Shown here: positions 7,191 to 14,765 of the stretch, piece after piece
How positions within the stretch are numbered: position 1 is the first letter of the stretch
Layout of the letters: each line of letters opens with the position of its first letter
NCBI GenBank assembly: GCA_934502905.1
Contig: CAKSVK010000057.1
Span: 1 to 19,585, forward strand
Direction: 5' to 3'
Length of the DNA: 19,585 bases
Origin: an uncultured Chitinophagaceae bacterium
Lineage (GTDB): Bacteria; Bacteroidota; Bacteroidia; Chitinophagales; Chitinophagaceae
Position numbers and translations under genes: made by a program
The notes under the pieces: generated by a model
Databases searched by the model: none
Seen by the model: only the letters and a program-made list of their open reading frames with translations
Told to the model about the DNA's origin: nothing

Positions 7191-8399
7191 ATGGAAACGC
7201 TGACACTCATCCTGAAAATATTATTTTATTCCGTCAGCGCTGTTGTGGCCTTTTATTTTTTATTGCCGTCGTTATTGTTTGTTGCTTATTGCCTGAAAGG
7301 CGGACTCAAAAAGAAATTCGCACATTCACCCGAAGGCAGGCAATACGAATTTGCCACCATTATCACCGCACACCAGGATGAAAGATTCATTCCCCCGTTC
7401 GTGGATTCATTTTTAAAGCAGGCATATCCTCATTTTAAAGTGTATGTAGTAGCAGACGATTGCGATACCAGCAACCTGCAATATGATGATGAGCGTATCA
7501 TCATCCTGAAGCCGGAAACCGCATTACACTCTAAGATCAGGTCAATTCAATATGCCATCGATCATTTTGTGCAGGAGCCGGACGTGATGATCATCTTCGA
7601 CAGCGATAACCTGGTGCATCCGCAATACCTTCTGAACCTGAACGGGTATTTCCAGCAGGGGTTCAGGGTAGTGCAAACACACATGCTTTCCAAGAACACG
7701 GACACGACCTATGCCCAGCTGGATTCCGTAGGTCATATCTACTATACCTTCCTGGAGCGGAAATCGAAAATGGCGCTGGGGATGTCTTCTTCCATTCTCG
7801 GGTTAGGCATTGCGCTCGACTTTAAGTTATATAAGGAGATCAATTATAAGAATACCGTAGGCGGTTTCGATAAAAAATTACAGGCGCGTATGGCCATGCT
7901 GGTTAAACAGATCGCTTTTGCAGACGATGCAATTGTATATGATGAAAAGGTGGAAGATGCCGTCGTCATGGAAAAGCAAAGGACCCGCTGGATTTATTCC
8001 TATTTTTCGCATGTAAAGGAAAGCTGGCAGTTATTCATCCATGGGCTGAAAACAATGAACCCCGGCAGGATATTATTGGGTGCAAGCATGCTTCGTCCGC
8101 CCATGATCCTGTTGATCTCTTTGCTCATGACCATTCTTGCTGCCAGCTATTTTGTTGATCCGAAGCTGCTGATCGGCTGGGGCATTGTCATCGCATTATT
8201 TGTGCTGACGTTCGTGCTCACCGTGGCAACGCAAAGCTACCAGAAAGGTATGACCGGCTCGCTACGCTTTATCCCGCTGCTGATGATCAGCCAGTTCAAA
8301 TCTTTACTGAAGATAAAGAAGGCTAAAAATAATTTTTTAAAAACAGAGCATAAAAAAGTGATGTACATCGACGAATTATTAAAAAATGAGTGCTCTTAA
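7191..8399 (+). CDS. Membrane glycosyltransferase family 2 (processive synthase type)
   Basis: 402 residues. One N-terminal membrane segment (about 8-35) is followed by a cytoplasmic GT-A domain and then two to three C-terminal membrane segments (about 300-320, 327-347, with an amphipathic stretch near 358-375). Catalytic landmarks are VVADD (86-90) for nucleotide-sugar binding, FDSDN (136-140) as the DxD metal site, GGFDKKLQARM (224-234) around the acceptor-site Asp227, and QRTRW (263-267), the Q/RxxRW motif of processive beta-glycan synthases. It would polymerise or transfer a sugar from a nucleotide donor at the inner membrane. The following deacetylase gene overlaps it, suggesting an N-acetylated product, as in PNAG- or chitooligosaccharide-like glycans; that is inference. 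No PilZ domain or export partner is visible. A decayed uxuA leader copy lies upstream, ending near 7165. Confidence 0.9.
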   Translation: METLTLILKILFYSVSAVVAFYFLLPSLLFVAYCLKGGLKKKFAHSPEGRQYEFATIITAHQDERFIPPFVDSFLKQAYPHFKVYVVADDCDTSNLQYDDERIIILKPETALHSKIRSIQYAIDHFVQEPDVMIIFDSDNLVHPQYLLNLNGYFQQGFRVVQTHMLSKNTDTTYAQLDSVGHIYYTFLERKSKMALGMSSSILGLGIALDFKLYKEINYKNTVGGFDKKLQARMAMLVKQIAFADDAIVYDEKVEDAVVMEKQRTRWIYSYFSHVKESWQLFIHGLKTMNPGRILLGASMLRPPMILLISLLMTILAASYFVDPKLLIGWGIVIALFVLTFVLTVATQSYQKGMTGSLRFIPLLMISQFKSLLKIKKAKNNFLKTEHKKVMYIDELLKNECS

Positions 8400-9393
8400 A
8401 AAGATCTATTACCATACTGCATCATTGCTCCCTATGAGAATGTTCCGCTCAGGCGGTCCCAATCATGTGCTGCTGCCTTATCATCATCTTGTAAGCAATA
8501 AGGATGTGGCGCATATACAGCGCCTCTACAGCTACAAAAATGAAAAGGTATTTACAGATGACCTGGATTTTTTACTGAAGAACTATACGCCTGTTCATCC
8601 CGATGCGCTGTATAATGCAGTTCATACCGGACAGTCGATCCCGAAAGGTTCCTTTCTGCTGACCTTTGACGACGGGCTGAGAGAGGTTTACGATATTATT
8701 GCTCCTCTTCTGCATAAAAAAGGTATTCCGGCCATCTTCTTTATAAACCCGGCTTTTATTGACAATAAGGAGCTTTTTTATCGCTGCAAAATAAGCCTGC
8801 TCATCCATGAGCTGAAGCAGCACAATGCATTACGCCCGTTGTATGCAGGTGTTTTGAAGGTGCCTGTTAACGAAAAAAATATTGTCCATACATTATGCAG
8901 CATTGATCAATGTAATGCACATTTGCTGGATGACATCGCTGCAAAAACGGGTTATTCATTCCGGGAATACCTGGAAAAGCAGCAGCCATTCCTTAACAGG
9001 GAACAATTAATCGCACTTCACCGGCAGGGCTTTACCATTGGCGCGCACAGCATGGACCACCCTTATTACAAACTGCTTCCTGAAGAAGAGCAGGTGCGGC
9101 AGACCATTGATTCCTGCCGCTATGTAAAAGAGCTTACAGGGCAGACCATTTGCCATTTCTCCTTTCCGCATTCCGATGCCGATGTCCCGAAAAAAGTGGT
9201 GGATGCCATCCGTCAACAAAACGAAGGCTTGCTGTTCGGCATACAAAACCAGAAACAGGAGCTGCAGAATAATATCCTGCATCGTTTCAACGCCGAAAGA
9301 CCGGAAATACCTTTTGAGAAGCTCATCAAAGGACAGCTGCTGCTGAACCGGCTGCTACAGCTCGCCGGCAGGAACATTGTGAACAGGACTTAA
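8386..9393 (+). CDS. NodB-type polysaccharide deacetylase
   Basis: 335 residues, starting 14 bases inside the end of the glycosyltransferase gene, so the two are very likely co-transcribed and translationally coupled. The NodB domain begins with LLTFDDG (91-97; D95 and D96 are the base and metal-ligand pair). The zinc histidines are in GAHSMDHPYY (H221 and H225), and FSFPHSDAD (258-266) corresponds to the arginine/proline motif region, although the usual R is replaced by H or S. No signal peptide is seen, so the enzyme may be cytoplasmic or membrane-associated. That fits deacetylation of a lipid-linked or nascent glycan rather than extracellular polymer. About 110 residues (about 126-205) separate the two halves of the active site, longer than in minimal NodB proteins. 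The expected reaction is removal of acetyl groups from N-acetylated sugars made by the partner enzyme. Confidence 0.88.
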   Translation: MSALKKIYYHTASLLPMRMFRSGGPNHVLLPYHHLVSNKDVAHIQRLYSYKNEKVFTDDLDFLLKNYTPVHPDALYNAVHTGQSIPKGSFLLTFDDGLREVYDIIAPLLHKKGIPAIFFINPAFIDNKELFYRCKISLLIHELKQHNALRPLYAGVLKVPVNEKNIVHTLCSIDQCNAHLLDDIAAKTGYSFREYLEKQQPFLNREQLIALHRQGFTIGAHSMDHPYYKLLPEEEQVRQTIDSCRYVKELTGQTICHFSFPHSDADVPKKVVDAIRQQNEGLLFGIQNQKQELQNNILHRFNAERPEIPFEKLIKGQLLLNRLLQLAGRNIVNRT

Positions 9394-9938
9394 TAACAGG
9401 AACCATATTTTACACCCGGGGATTAAACTGACCGCGGCACTGTGGTTTGTGTCCTAACATAGGTGTCAATTTAAGCCCGTAAGGTCTGAATTTGAGTAGC
9501 GCCAACTTCCCTCGCGGAATTTTGAATAGTATGCTACATCCATCGCGGAGATTTTCTCTGAAACACCAGACTGGCTGACGCTGCGGGCAGCCGGGAAGCT
9601 TTCCCGCAGATGAGCGCAGATACTATACGCAGATACCGCAGAGAGGATCGTTGTCCTTTCTGTTATTACCTGCAAAATCAGCGTCATCAGCGAAAATAAT
9701 CCCCGTAGCTCTGCGGGACAACCCTTGGTGCAGGTCGCTGGGTCCGATACTGCAGGCAGAGCGCATTGCGCCAGGTTCCGGTATTTTATTGCTTATGTTT
9801 ACTAAGTTGATGGCTATGGTGTCCCACCAACCACTTGTTATCGGTGACTTTTCAATAAAACCAATGACGGATCATTATTAAGCAGGTCCAAAAGCTTATG
9901 GCTATCGGACATCCCTCCACCCTGATCATCAATAATAC
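9394..9938. other. Repeat-rich gap with no recognised gene
   Basis: 545 bp between the deacetylase and the membrane-protein operon. The open frames here show no family features. It holds a 7-bp hairpin (9581-9609) and a CGCAGA-rich stretch (9603-9702), described separately. The region 9838-9938 encodes, on the minus strand, a 24-residue open frame (9838-9912) that cannot be supported as a gene. The rest may be gene debris. Confidence 0.5.
9581..9702. repeat. Hairpin plus CGCAGA-repeat stretch
   Basis: CTGCGGG (9581-9587) pairs perfectly with CCCGCAG (9603-9609) around a 15-nt loop. CGCAGA then occurs at 9605, 9615, 9629 and 9637, four copies in 38 bases. The stretch ends with AAAATCAGCG and CAGCGAAAAT (9675-9698), words related to the inverted repeat at 4278-4346 and to 2986-3018. 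It looks like a degenerate intergenic repeat family. Confidence 0.55.
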
Positions 9939-10397
9939 TTAAAAATGAAAAAGCGGTCGCGGGGTAGGCATAAACGGCCAGGGAATAGAAGTAAAAATAA
10001 GCAACAGGCCAATGGCAAACCATATGGCAGTGGTTTTATGCTTGGCCGCCGCGTCTGTCAGGCGTTTTGCCTTTGCAGATCCGATGGTGATCAATACCAC
10101 CGCAAGGGTCATCATCACCATATGCTCCATCGCAAAAAAACGGACATCACGCTCCTTAACTGCCGTGGAGAAATTATCCCAGAAGTAGGATACAATAGGA
10201 CTGAGAAAATACATAACCACTCCCAGGATAAACTGGATATGAATAACAGATACGGTTATTAATTTCCACCTGTTATCCCCGGAAGTATACGCCCTTCCGG
10301 ACTTCCACCCGGTATAAGCACGATAGATGCAGATCACCAATGTGAGCAGTACGATCCATCTGAGAACAGAATGCAGTAAAATGATATGTGGATGCAT
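9939..10397 (-). CDS. Small four-helix membrane protein with conserved-looking histidines
   Basis: 152 residues with four predicted membrane segments (about 7-27, 45-67, 90-107 and 122-140). Histidines lie inside or at the edge of the first three: H9 in LLHSVLRW, H53 in VIHIQFILG and H92 in MEHMVMM. This layout recalls small cytochrome-b-like membrane proteins of Bacteroidota, where such histidines could hold heme, but no proven haem motif is visible, so heme binding is inference. It is the last gene of a three-gene minus-strand operon, 21 bp after the CoA-transferase gene. Its position suggests a link to redox or electron transfer alongside the SDR. The function is otherwise unknown. Confidence 0.8.
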   Translation of the reverse strand: MHPHIILLHSVLRWIVLLTLVICIYRAYTGWKSGRAYTSGDNRWKLITVSVIHIQFILGVVMYFLSPIVSYFWDNFSTAVKERDVRFFAMEHMVMMTLAVVLITIGSAKAKRLTDAAAKHKTTAIWFAIGLLLIFTSIPWPFMPTPRPLFHF

Positions 10398-10418
10398 AAT
10401 TAATGGGAATTTAAGGGG

Positions 10419-11714
10419 TTATATGCTTTCTTTAAAAAAACGTTGATGCATCGCTTTCTCGAGCGCCTCGCGGTGGTCGGGATGGGCAATGCTGATGAGC
10501 GCTTTTGCTCTTTGCTTCAGGTTTTTACCAAACAGGTTTACCACGCCATATTCGGTTACAACCCAATGTATATGACCACGTGTTGTTACTACTCCGGCGC
10601 CTTCCTTCAGGAAAGGAACGATCCTTGAAATACCTTTTGAAGTAACCGAAGGCATCGCTATAATAGGTTTTCCGCCTTCAGACAATGAAGCGCCCCGCAT
10701 GAAATCCATCTGCCCTCCAATACCTGAATATTGAAATGTGCCGATGGAGTCTGCACAGACCTGCCCGGTCAGATCTATCTCTATAGCGCTGTTGATAGCG
10801 GTCGCTTTCGGGTTCTGCCGGATAATGCTGGTATCGTTTACATAAGCAATATCCATTACCAGGATGGAAGGGTTATTATCAACAAAATCATACAGCTTAC
10901 GCGTTCCGATAAGAAAACTGGTGACGGAAGCACCGGGATTTATTTTTTTGTTTTCATTGGTGATAACACCTTTTTCCAGCAGGGGTATGATCCCGTCTGA
11001 AAACATCTCGGTGTGCAGTCCCAGGTTTTTATGCTGCTCCTGGTTCTTTAAAACTTCATTGGGTATGGTTCCGATCCCCATCTGAAGGGTAGCGCCGTCC
11101 TCGATCAGGGAAGCCACATGGTAGCCAATGCGGGCACTGGCTTCCGTAGAGCCGGATGCATAATCCACTTCAGGCAGGGGCGCGTCATACGCTACGAACG
11201 CATTTATTTTTGAAACATGCACAAAGCTGTCTCCTCCTCCCGTTCTGGGCATATGCCGGTTGACCTGTGCTATGACATATTTTGCCGTATCCACTGCAGA
11301 AGCGGCAATATCCACCGAGGTGCCCAGCGAACAGTATCCATGCTTATCCGGTGGCGACACCTGTATCAATGCCACATCCAGCGGTAATATCGATCTTTTA
11401 AAAAGCTGCGGTATCTGGCTCAGGAATATGGGTACGTAATCACCTGCTTCGCTGTTGGCGATTGCCCGGGTATTGGCCGATACAAAAAGAGAATTGAAGA
11501 AAAAGCTCTTCCGGTATTCCGGCTTATTAAACTCAAGCGCACCGAGGTTGGTAATACTTACCAGCTCCACGTCGCGCAATTCGGCATGTCTCGATAATAA
11601 AGCGTTTATCAGATAAACCGGCGTAGCGGCGCTGCCATGCAAAAAAACCCTGTTCCCGGACTGGACGATCTGTACCGCTTCTTCAGCCGTACGGTAATTG
11701 ATAGATGCGTTCAT
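10419..11714 (-). CDS. Acetyl-CoA hydrolase / 4-hydroxybutyrate CoA-transferase family protein
   Basis: 431 residues, full length for the family. Enzymes of this class move CoA between acyl-CoA and a free carboxylic acid through a glutamyl-CoA thioester. The expected catalytic glutamate is E236 in LGLHTEMFSDGI (231-242). The oxyanion and CoA-binding loop GIGGQMDF is at 331-338, and VSPPDKHGYCSLG (119-131) is the conserved N-terminal-half motif. TTRGHIHWVVTEYGVVNLFG near the C-terminus is also diagnostic. It sits 5 bp after the SDR gene and 21 bp before a membrane-protein gene, so all three are probably one transcript. An SDR plus CoA-transferase suggests handling of a hydroxy- or keto-acid, such as a 3- or 4-hydroxybutyrate-type compound. 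The exact acyl substrate is not readable; acetate or propionate CoA-transfer is an equal alternative. Confidence 0.9.
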   Translation of the reverse strand: MNASINYRTAEEAVQIVQSGNRVFLHGSAATPVYLINALLSRHAELRDVELVSITNLGALEFNKPEYRKSFFFNSLFVSANTRAIANSEAGDYVPIFLSQIPQLFKRSILPLDVALIQVSPPDKHGYCSLGTSVDIAASAVDTAKYVIAQVNRHMPRTGGGDSFVHVSKINAFVAYDAPLPEVDYASGSTEASARIGYHVASLIEDGATLQMGIGTIPNEVLKNQEQHKNLGLHTEMFSDGIIPLLEKGVITNENKKINPGASVTSFLIGTRKLYDFVDNNPSILVMDIAYVNDTSIIRQNPKATAINSAIEIDLTGQVCADSIGTFQYSGIGGQMDFMRGASLSEGGKPIIAMPSVTSKGISRIVPFLKEGAGVVTTRGHIHWVVTEYGVVNLFGKNLKQRAKALISIAHPDHREALEKAMHQRFFKESI

Positions 11715-11719
11715 TCGAA

Positions 11720-12469
11720 TTATTTGGACAAATATCCGCCATCTACGGCATAATAACTACCTGTTACAAACGAAGCTTTGTCGGAACCGAGCCAAACAAC
11801 CAGTTCTGCCACTTCAGATGCTTCACCGAGCCTGCCGATTGGATGCTGGGATACCAGGAACTGTTTCATTTCCGCACTCAGGTTATCAAGCAGGGGCGTA
11901 TTGATGAAAGCAGGTCCGACGGCATTTACACGAATACCTTTTGCGCTGTATTCCAACGCAGCGGTTTTGGTAAGTCCTATCACACCATGTTTGGCTGCTA
12001 CGTAACCCGCTGCTGTGTTGAACCCAATCTGGCCCAAAATAGAAGACATATTTATAATACTGCCTTTGCCTTGCCTGAGCATCTGCTCCAACTGCAGCTT
12101 CATACAATAAAACACACTGTTGAGATTAACGTCTATCACCTTCAGCCACCCTTCTACACTCATATCGGCCACATCATTGGGCTCACCACCTATTCCGGCG
12201 TTGTTAACAGCAATATCCAGGCTTCCGAATTCCTTTACAGCAGCGGCAACCAGGTGCTTGCAATCCTCATATTTGCTGACATCGGCCGTTACAAAAATAC
12301 AGTCTGCGCCCTTTGCTTTGATTTGCTGTACGGCCTCCTCGCCTGATGGCCGATTGATATCGGAAATAACCACCTTGGCACCATATGCCGCATACAATTC
12401 AGCAACGGCTTTTCCAATTCCGGAACTGCCCCCTGTAACAAGGACTACCTTCCCTTTAATATCATTCAT
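11720..12469 (-). CDS. Short-chain dehydrogenase/reductase, NAD-preferring type
   Basis: 249 residues, a classical SDR. The cofactor loop TGGSSGIG is at 12-19, and D37 ends the second strand (VVISD), which favours NAD over NADP. NNAG is at 89-92. The catalytic tetrad is N115 (DVNLN), S143 (NMSS), Y156 and K160 (YVAAK). The C-terminal IRVNAVGPAFINTPL and VTGSYYAVDGG are typical of hydroxy-acid, acetoin or sugar-alcohol dehydrogenases. It is the first gene of the minus-strand operon with the CoA-transferase (5-bp gap) and the membrane protein. The likely role is reversible oxidation of a hydroxy compound whose carboxylate or ketone product is then activated by CoA. The substrate is unknown. Confidence 0.93.
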   Translation of the reverse strand: MNDIKGKVVLVTGGSSGIGKAVAELYAAYGAKVVISDINRPSGEEAVQQIKAKGADCIFVTADVSKYEDCKHLVAAAVKEFGSLDIAVNNAGIGGEPNDVADMSVEGWLKVIDVNLNSVFYCMKLQLEQMLRQGKGSIINMSSILGQIGFNTAAGYVAAKHGVIGLTKTAALEYSAKGIRVNAVGPAFINTPLLDNLSAEMKQFLVSQHPIGRLGEASEVAELVVWLGSDKASFVTGSYYAVDGGYLSK

Positions 12470-12573
12470 GTTGATCGGTTTTAATTTCCCGCAAGTTCCT
12501 GAATATGTACCACAAGCAGCAAAGATGAGGTCAGTTGCTTATATGACTTTGATCAAGTATTACCATCAAAATG

Positions 12574-12605
12574 ACAAAAGCAACAGATCAGTCTGTTGCT
12601 TTTGT
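12574..12605 (-). terminator. Strong hairpin terminator after the small lipoprotein gene
   Basis: ACAAAAGCAACAG (12574-12586) and CTGTTGCTTTTGT (12593-12605) pair perfectly over 13 bp with a 6-nt loop. On the minus strand the 3' arm ends TTTTGT, and the hairpin begins 24 bp after the stop of the gene at 12630-13139. It should insulate that gene from the downstream SDR operon. Confidence 0.8.
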
Positions 12606-12629
12606 TCCATATAAAGTACCTGATCAGGA

Positions 12630-13139
12630 TCAGAATGTATATTTTGCAAATTTCGCTTTACCAGACGGAACGAAATTGACAACTACGTCTGATGCTTTGT
12701 CCCAGGAGAAATCTTTTGAGCCATCTTCCTCAATCACTTCTTCAAGTATTTCCAGGTCAAAACCGTAAGTGCCTCTTACATACAGATCCTTTCCTTCTTT
12801 CAATATGCTACCATCAGCTTTATAGGTGACAGCATTAAACTTCAATTTATAATTGTTCTCTTTATCAATGGCAACAATTTCCATTTTACCATATAAGCCT
12901 GATGAAGTCTTGTAAATTAATACATCCGAAGGTTTCATGACCAGTCCGTCCGCGTTGCTGGCTTCAAACTCATCAGACGACAAGGTGGCGTCTTTAGCGG
13001 CAATATGTTCTCTTTTGATATCTGCGTAAGCCGTAACCTTCTCTTCAGGTTTGTTTTCGGGCTTATCCTCTTTTTTACAGGAAGATACCATTGTTACTAA
13101 CAGGGAAGAAAAAAGGAAAAAATTCGCAATCTTTTTCAT
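12630..13139 (-). CDS. Small acidic lipoprotein of unknown function
   Basis: 169 residues. MKKIANFFLFSSLLVTMVSSC is a lipoprotein signal with Cys21, followed by CKKEDKP and a proline/glutamate/lysine-rich tether (about 22-36). The body is rich in Asp, Glu and beta-prone stretches (VLIYKTSSGLYGKMEIVAID, LYVRGTYGFDLEIL, SDVVVNFVPSGKAKFAKYTF). It is predicted to sit on a membrane facing the periplasm or the cell surface. No family was recognised. It diverges from uxuA across 184 bp containing the 19-bp palindrome, so the two might share control, and it is closed by a strong terminator. A 6-bp hairpin (13174-13190) lies in its 5' region. Confidence 0.8.
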   Translation of the reverse strand: MKKIANFFLFSSLLVTMVSSCKKEDKPENKPEEKVTAYADIKREHIAAKDATLSSDEFEASNADGLVMKPSDVLIYKTSSGLYGKMEIVAIDKENNYKLKFNAVTYKADGSILKEGKDLYVRGTYGFDLEILEEVIEEDGSKDFSWDKASDVVVNFVPSGKAKFAKYTF

Positions 13140-13276
13140 TTGGATAAGATTTTAAATAATGAATGAAAAATATCCGGAATACCCTTCCGGTAAGGAACGA
13201 TCATTAAACGGTGTCCTGTATATTTTATTATAAACAGGTTACACAGACTGCGAATGATAAATATTTTCATGTATGA

Positions 13277-13326
13277 TCTTTAAGGATTTTACTATAGTTT
13301 AGCAAACTATAAATATTCATCATATG
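13277..13326 (+). promoter_or_regulatory. uxuA leader with 19-bp palindrome
   Basis: TATAGTTTAGCAAACTATA (13293-13311) is a perfect 8-bp inverted repeat around AGC, 12 bases before the uxuA ATG. It has the size of an operator for a dimeric regulator such as LacI or GntR types, or could fold as a hairpin in the mRNA just before the start codon. TAGTTTAG within it resembles the -7 consensus with one mismatch. The block is repeated at 6898-6947 with 47/50 identity, which supports a specific function. Confidence 0.65.
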
Positions 13327-14496
13327 CATATTAAGCAACTACAGCAAACATGGCGATGGTTTGGCCCAAACGATCCTGTAAGCCTCCAGGATATTAACCA
13401 CGCCGGTGCCCAGGGTATTGTAACAGCCCTTCACCATATTCCGCATGGTGAAGTGTGGAGCCGGGAAGAAATACAAAAAAGAATTGATGAGCTGAAAGCA
13501 GGTGGTTTTGAATGGAGCGTGGTTGAAAGCCTGACTGTTCATGAAGATATTAAGAGAAGAAGCGGGGACTATGCAGGATATATTGAAAAATACAAGCAGT
13601 CACTGAAGAACCTCGCCGCGCTGAAAGTGAACATTGTGACCTATAATTTCATGCCGGTGAACGACTGGACGAGGACGGATATCAACTATACTGTAGCCGA
13701 CGGATCTAAAGCGCTGTATTTCAACTGGACGGATATGGCTGTATTTGATATTCATATACTGAAAAGAAAAAATGCAGCGCAAAGCTATCCTGAACGTATA
13801 ACCGAAAAAGCAGAAAAAAAATTTGCCGGCATGAGCGGGGCAGACAGGCAATTGCTGACAGATACTGTGGTATTCGGTATACCGGGAGAAGAAAAAAGAA
13901 CCCCGGAAGGCATGCGCAGGGAGCTGGAGAAATACAGCGATATCGACAGCCAAGCGCTCAAGGAAAACCTGGCTTATTTCCTGCAGGAGGTGGCACCCGT
14001 TGCCTCCGAATATGGCATCCGCCTGGCCATACACCCGGACGATCCCCCGTTTGATATCCTCGGGTTACCCAGGATCGTATGCAACAGGAAAGACCTGGCC
14101 GATATCATATCTTTTTCAAACGCGCCGGCCAACGGCTTGTGCTTCTGTACGGGCTCCCTGGGCGCCAATCCCGCGAATCAATTGCCGGAAATGATCGAAA
14201 CCTTCAATAAAAGGATCCATTTTGCCCACCTGAGGAATGTAAGCCGGGATGCGGAAGGTAATTTTTACGAAGCAGACCACCTGGTAGGCGACGTGGATAT
14301 GTACAAGGTGGTAAAGGCCCTGCTGAAAGTGCAACAGGACGTTACACATGAGATACCCTTCAGACCCGACCATGGGCACCAGATGCTGGACGATCTGAAA
14401 AAAGTGACCAACCCCGGGTATTCCGCTATCGGCCGCTTACGCGGACTGGCTGAAATACGCGGACTGGAGCTGGGAATAACCAGGAACTGGCAGTAA
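13324..14496 (+). CDS. uxuA: Mannonate dehydratase
   Basis: 390 residues, full family length. UxuA dehydrates D-mannonate to 2-keto-3-deoxy-D-gluconate in the cytoplasmic hexuronate (glucuronate) breakdown pathway and needs Mn2+. It is a TIM-barrel protein. The metal and active-site residues are visible as H237 in IRLAIHPDDPP, C275 in LCFCTGSLGA, H302 in FAHLRNV and D349 in FRPDHGHQML. TWRWFGPNDPVSL at the N-terminus and TYNFMPVNDWTRTD (about 106-119) are conserved family segments. No uxaC, uxuB or transporter lies beside it, so the remaining pathway genes must be elsewhere. It diverges from a small lipoprotein gene. Its leader carries a perfect palindrome, and leader plus gene start are duplicated in decayed form at 6898-7165. 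The start at 13324 is set by the leader and by homology. Confidence 0.95.
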   Translation: MHIKQLQQTWRWFGPNDPVSLQDINHAGAQGIVTALHHIPHGEVWSREEIQKRIDELKAGGFEWSVVESLTVHEDIKRRSGDYAGYIEKYKQSLKNLAALKVNIVTYNFMPVNDWTRTDINYTVADGSKALYFNWTDMAVFDIHILKRKNAAQSYPERITEKAEKKFAGMSGADRQLLTDTVVFGIPGEEKRTPEGMRRELEKYSDIDSQALKENLAYFLQEVAPVASEYGIRLAIHPDDPPFDILGLPRIVCNRKDLADIISFSNAPANGLCFCTGSLGANPANQLPEMIETFNKRIHFAHLRNVSRDAEGNFYEADHLVGDVDMYKVVKALLKVQQDVTHEIPFRPDHGHQMLDDLKKVTNPGYSAIGRLRGLAEIRGLELGITRNWQ

Positions 14497-14559
14497 TATG
14501 CATGTAAGCAAGCAATAGGGACAGCTTAAGTACATTGATCTAACAGAAAATAAATTATA

Positions 14560-14593
14560 GCGAGCCGGATAGAAGGTATTTCATCCGGCTTGC
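14560..14593. terminator. Hairpin downstream of uxuA
   Basis: GCGAGCCGGAT (14560-14570) pairs with ATCCGGCTTGC (14583-14593) over 11 positions with one G-U, and a 12-nt loop. It begins 63 bp after the uxuA stop. The following bases (TCAATG) are not a T-run, so termination would be factor-assisted at best. Confidence 0.4.
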
Positions 14594-14629
14594 TCAATGT
14601 ATAGGGGTTAAGCTGTTACAAACCTATGC

Positions 14630-14658
14630 CCCGGGAACCTTGTGCAAGGACACGCAAC
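14630..14658. repeat. Copy 2 of the cccggga/ggacacgcaac element
   Basis: CCCGGGA (14630-14636) and GGACACGCAAC (14648-14658) occur in the same order and within one base of the same spacing as at 2942-2969. The arm between them has diverged (TTGTGCAA against TTGCGTG), so the inner hairpin of copy 1 is lost here. Both copies are intergenic. Confidence 0.5.
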
Positions 14659-14707
14659 GGGACGGGATGCCCTGCACGTGAGGGAAAATGCAGATAGCAT
14701 CCATCAA

Positions 14708-14743
14708 TAAAAAACTGCCATTGCTTCTACAACAACGGCAGTT
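14708..14743 (-). terminator. Terminator of the accB-accC operon
   Basis: On the minus strand AACTGCC-x-TTG pairs with its partner (arms 14733-14743 and 14713-14723, one internal mismatch), followed by a T-rich run (complement of AATAAAAAA ending near 14714). It starts 23 bp after the accC stop. This is a standard intrinsic terminator. Confidence 0.7.
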
Positions 14744-14765
14744 CAATATAATGTTCTGTGATTAT

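Noticed and set aside
9448..9470. GTCCTAACATAGGTGTCAAT, which resembles the end of an insertion sequence
   Set aside because: No matching inverted copy, target duplication or transposase fragment was found in the gap or elsewhere in the window.
9838..9912. Minus-strand 24-residue open frame starting MSDSHKLLDLL
   Set aside because: It reads like coding sequence and has a GGAGGG just upstream, but that touches the ATG with no spacer. The peptide is very short and no homologue is recalled. It may be gene debris.
12550..12560. Near-palindrome CTTTGATCAAG upstream of the SDR operon
   Set aside because: It is short, has no repeat elsewhere in the window and no consensus promoter beside it; not strong enough to call an operator.
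12120..12614. 164-residue plus-strand open frame opposite the SDR gene
   Set aside because: It lies antisense to a clear SDR with a full catalytic tetrad; the frame is a shadow of that gene's codon use.
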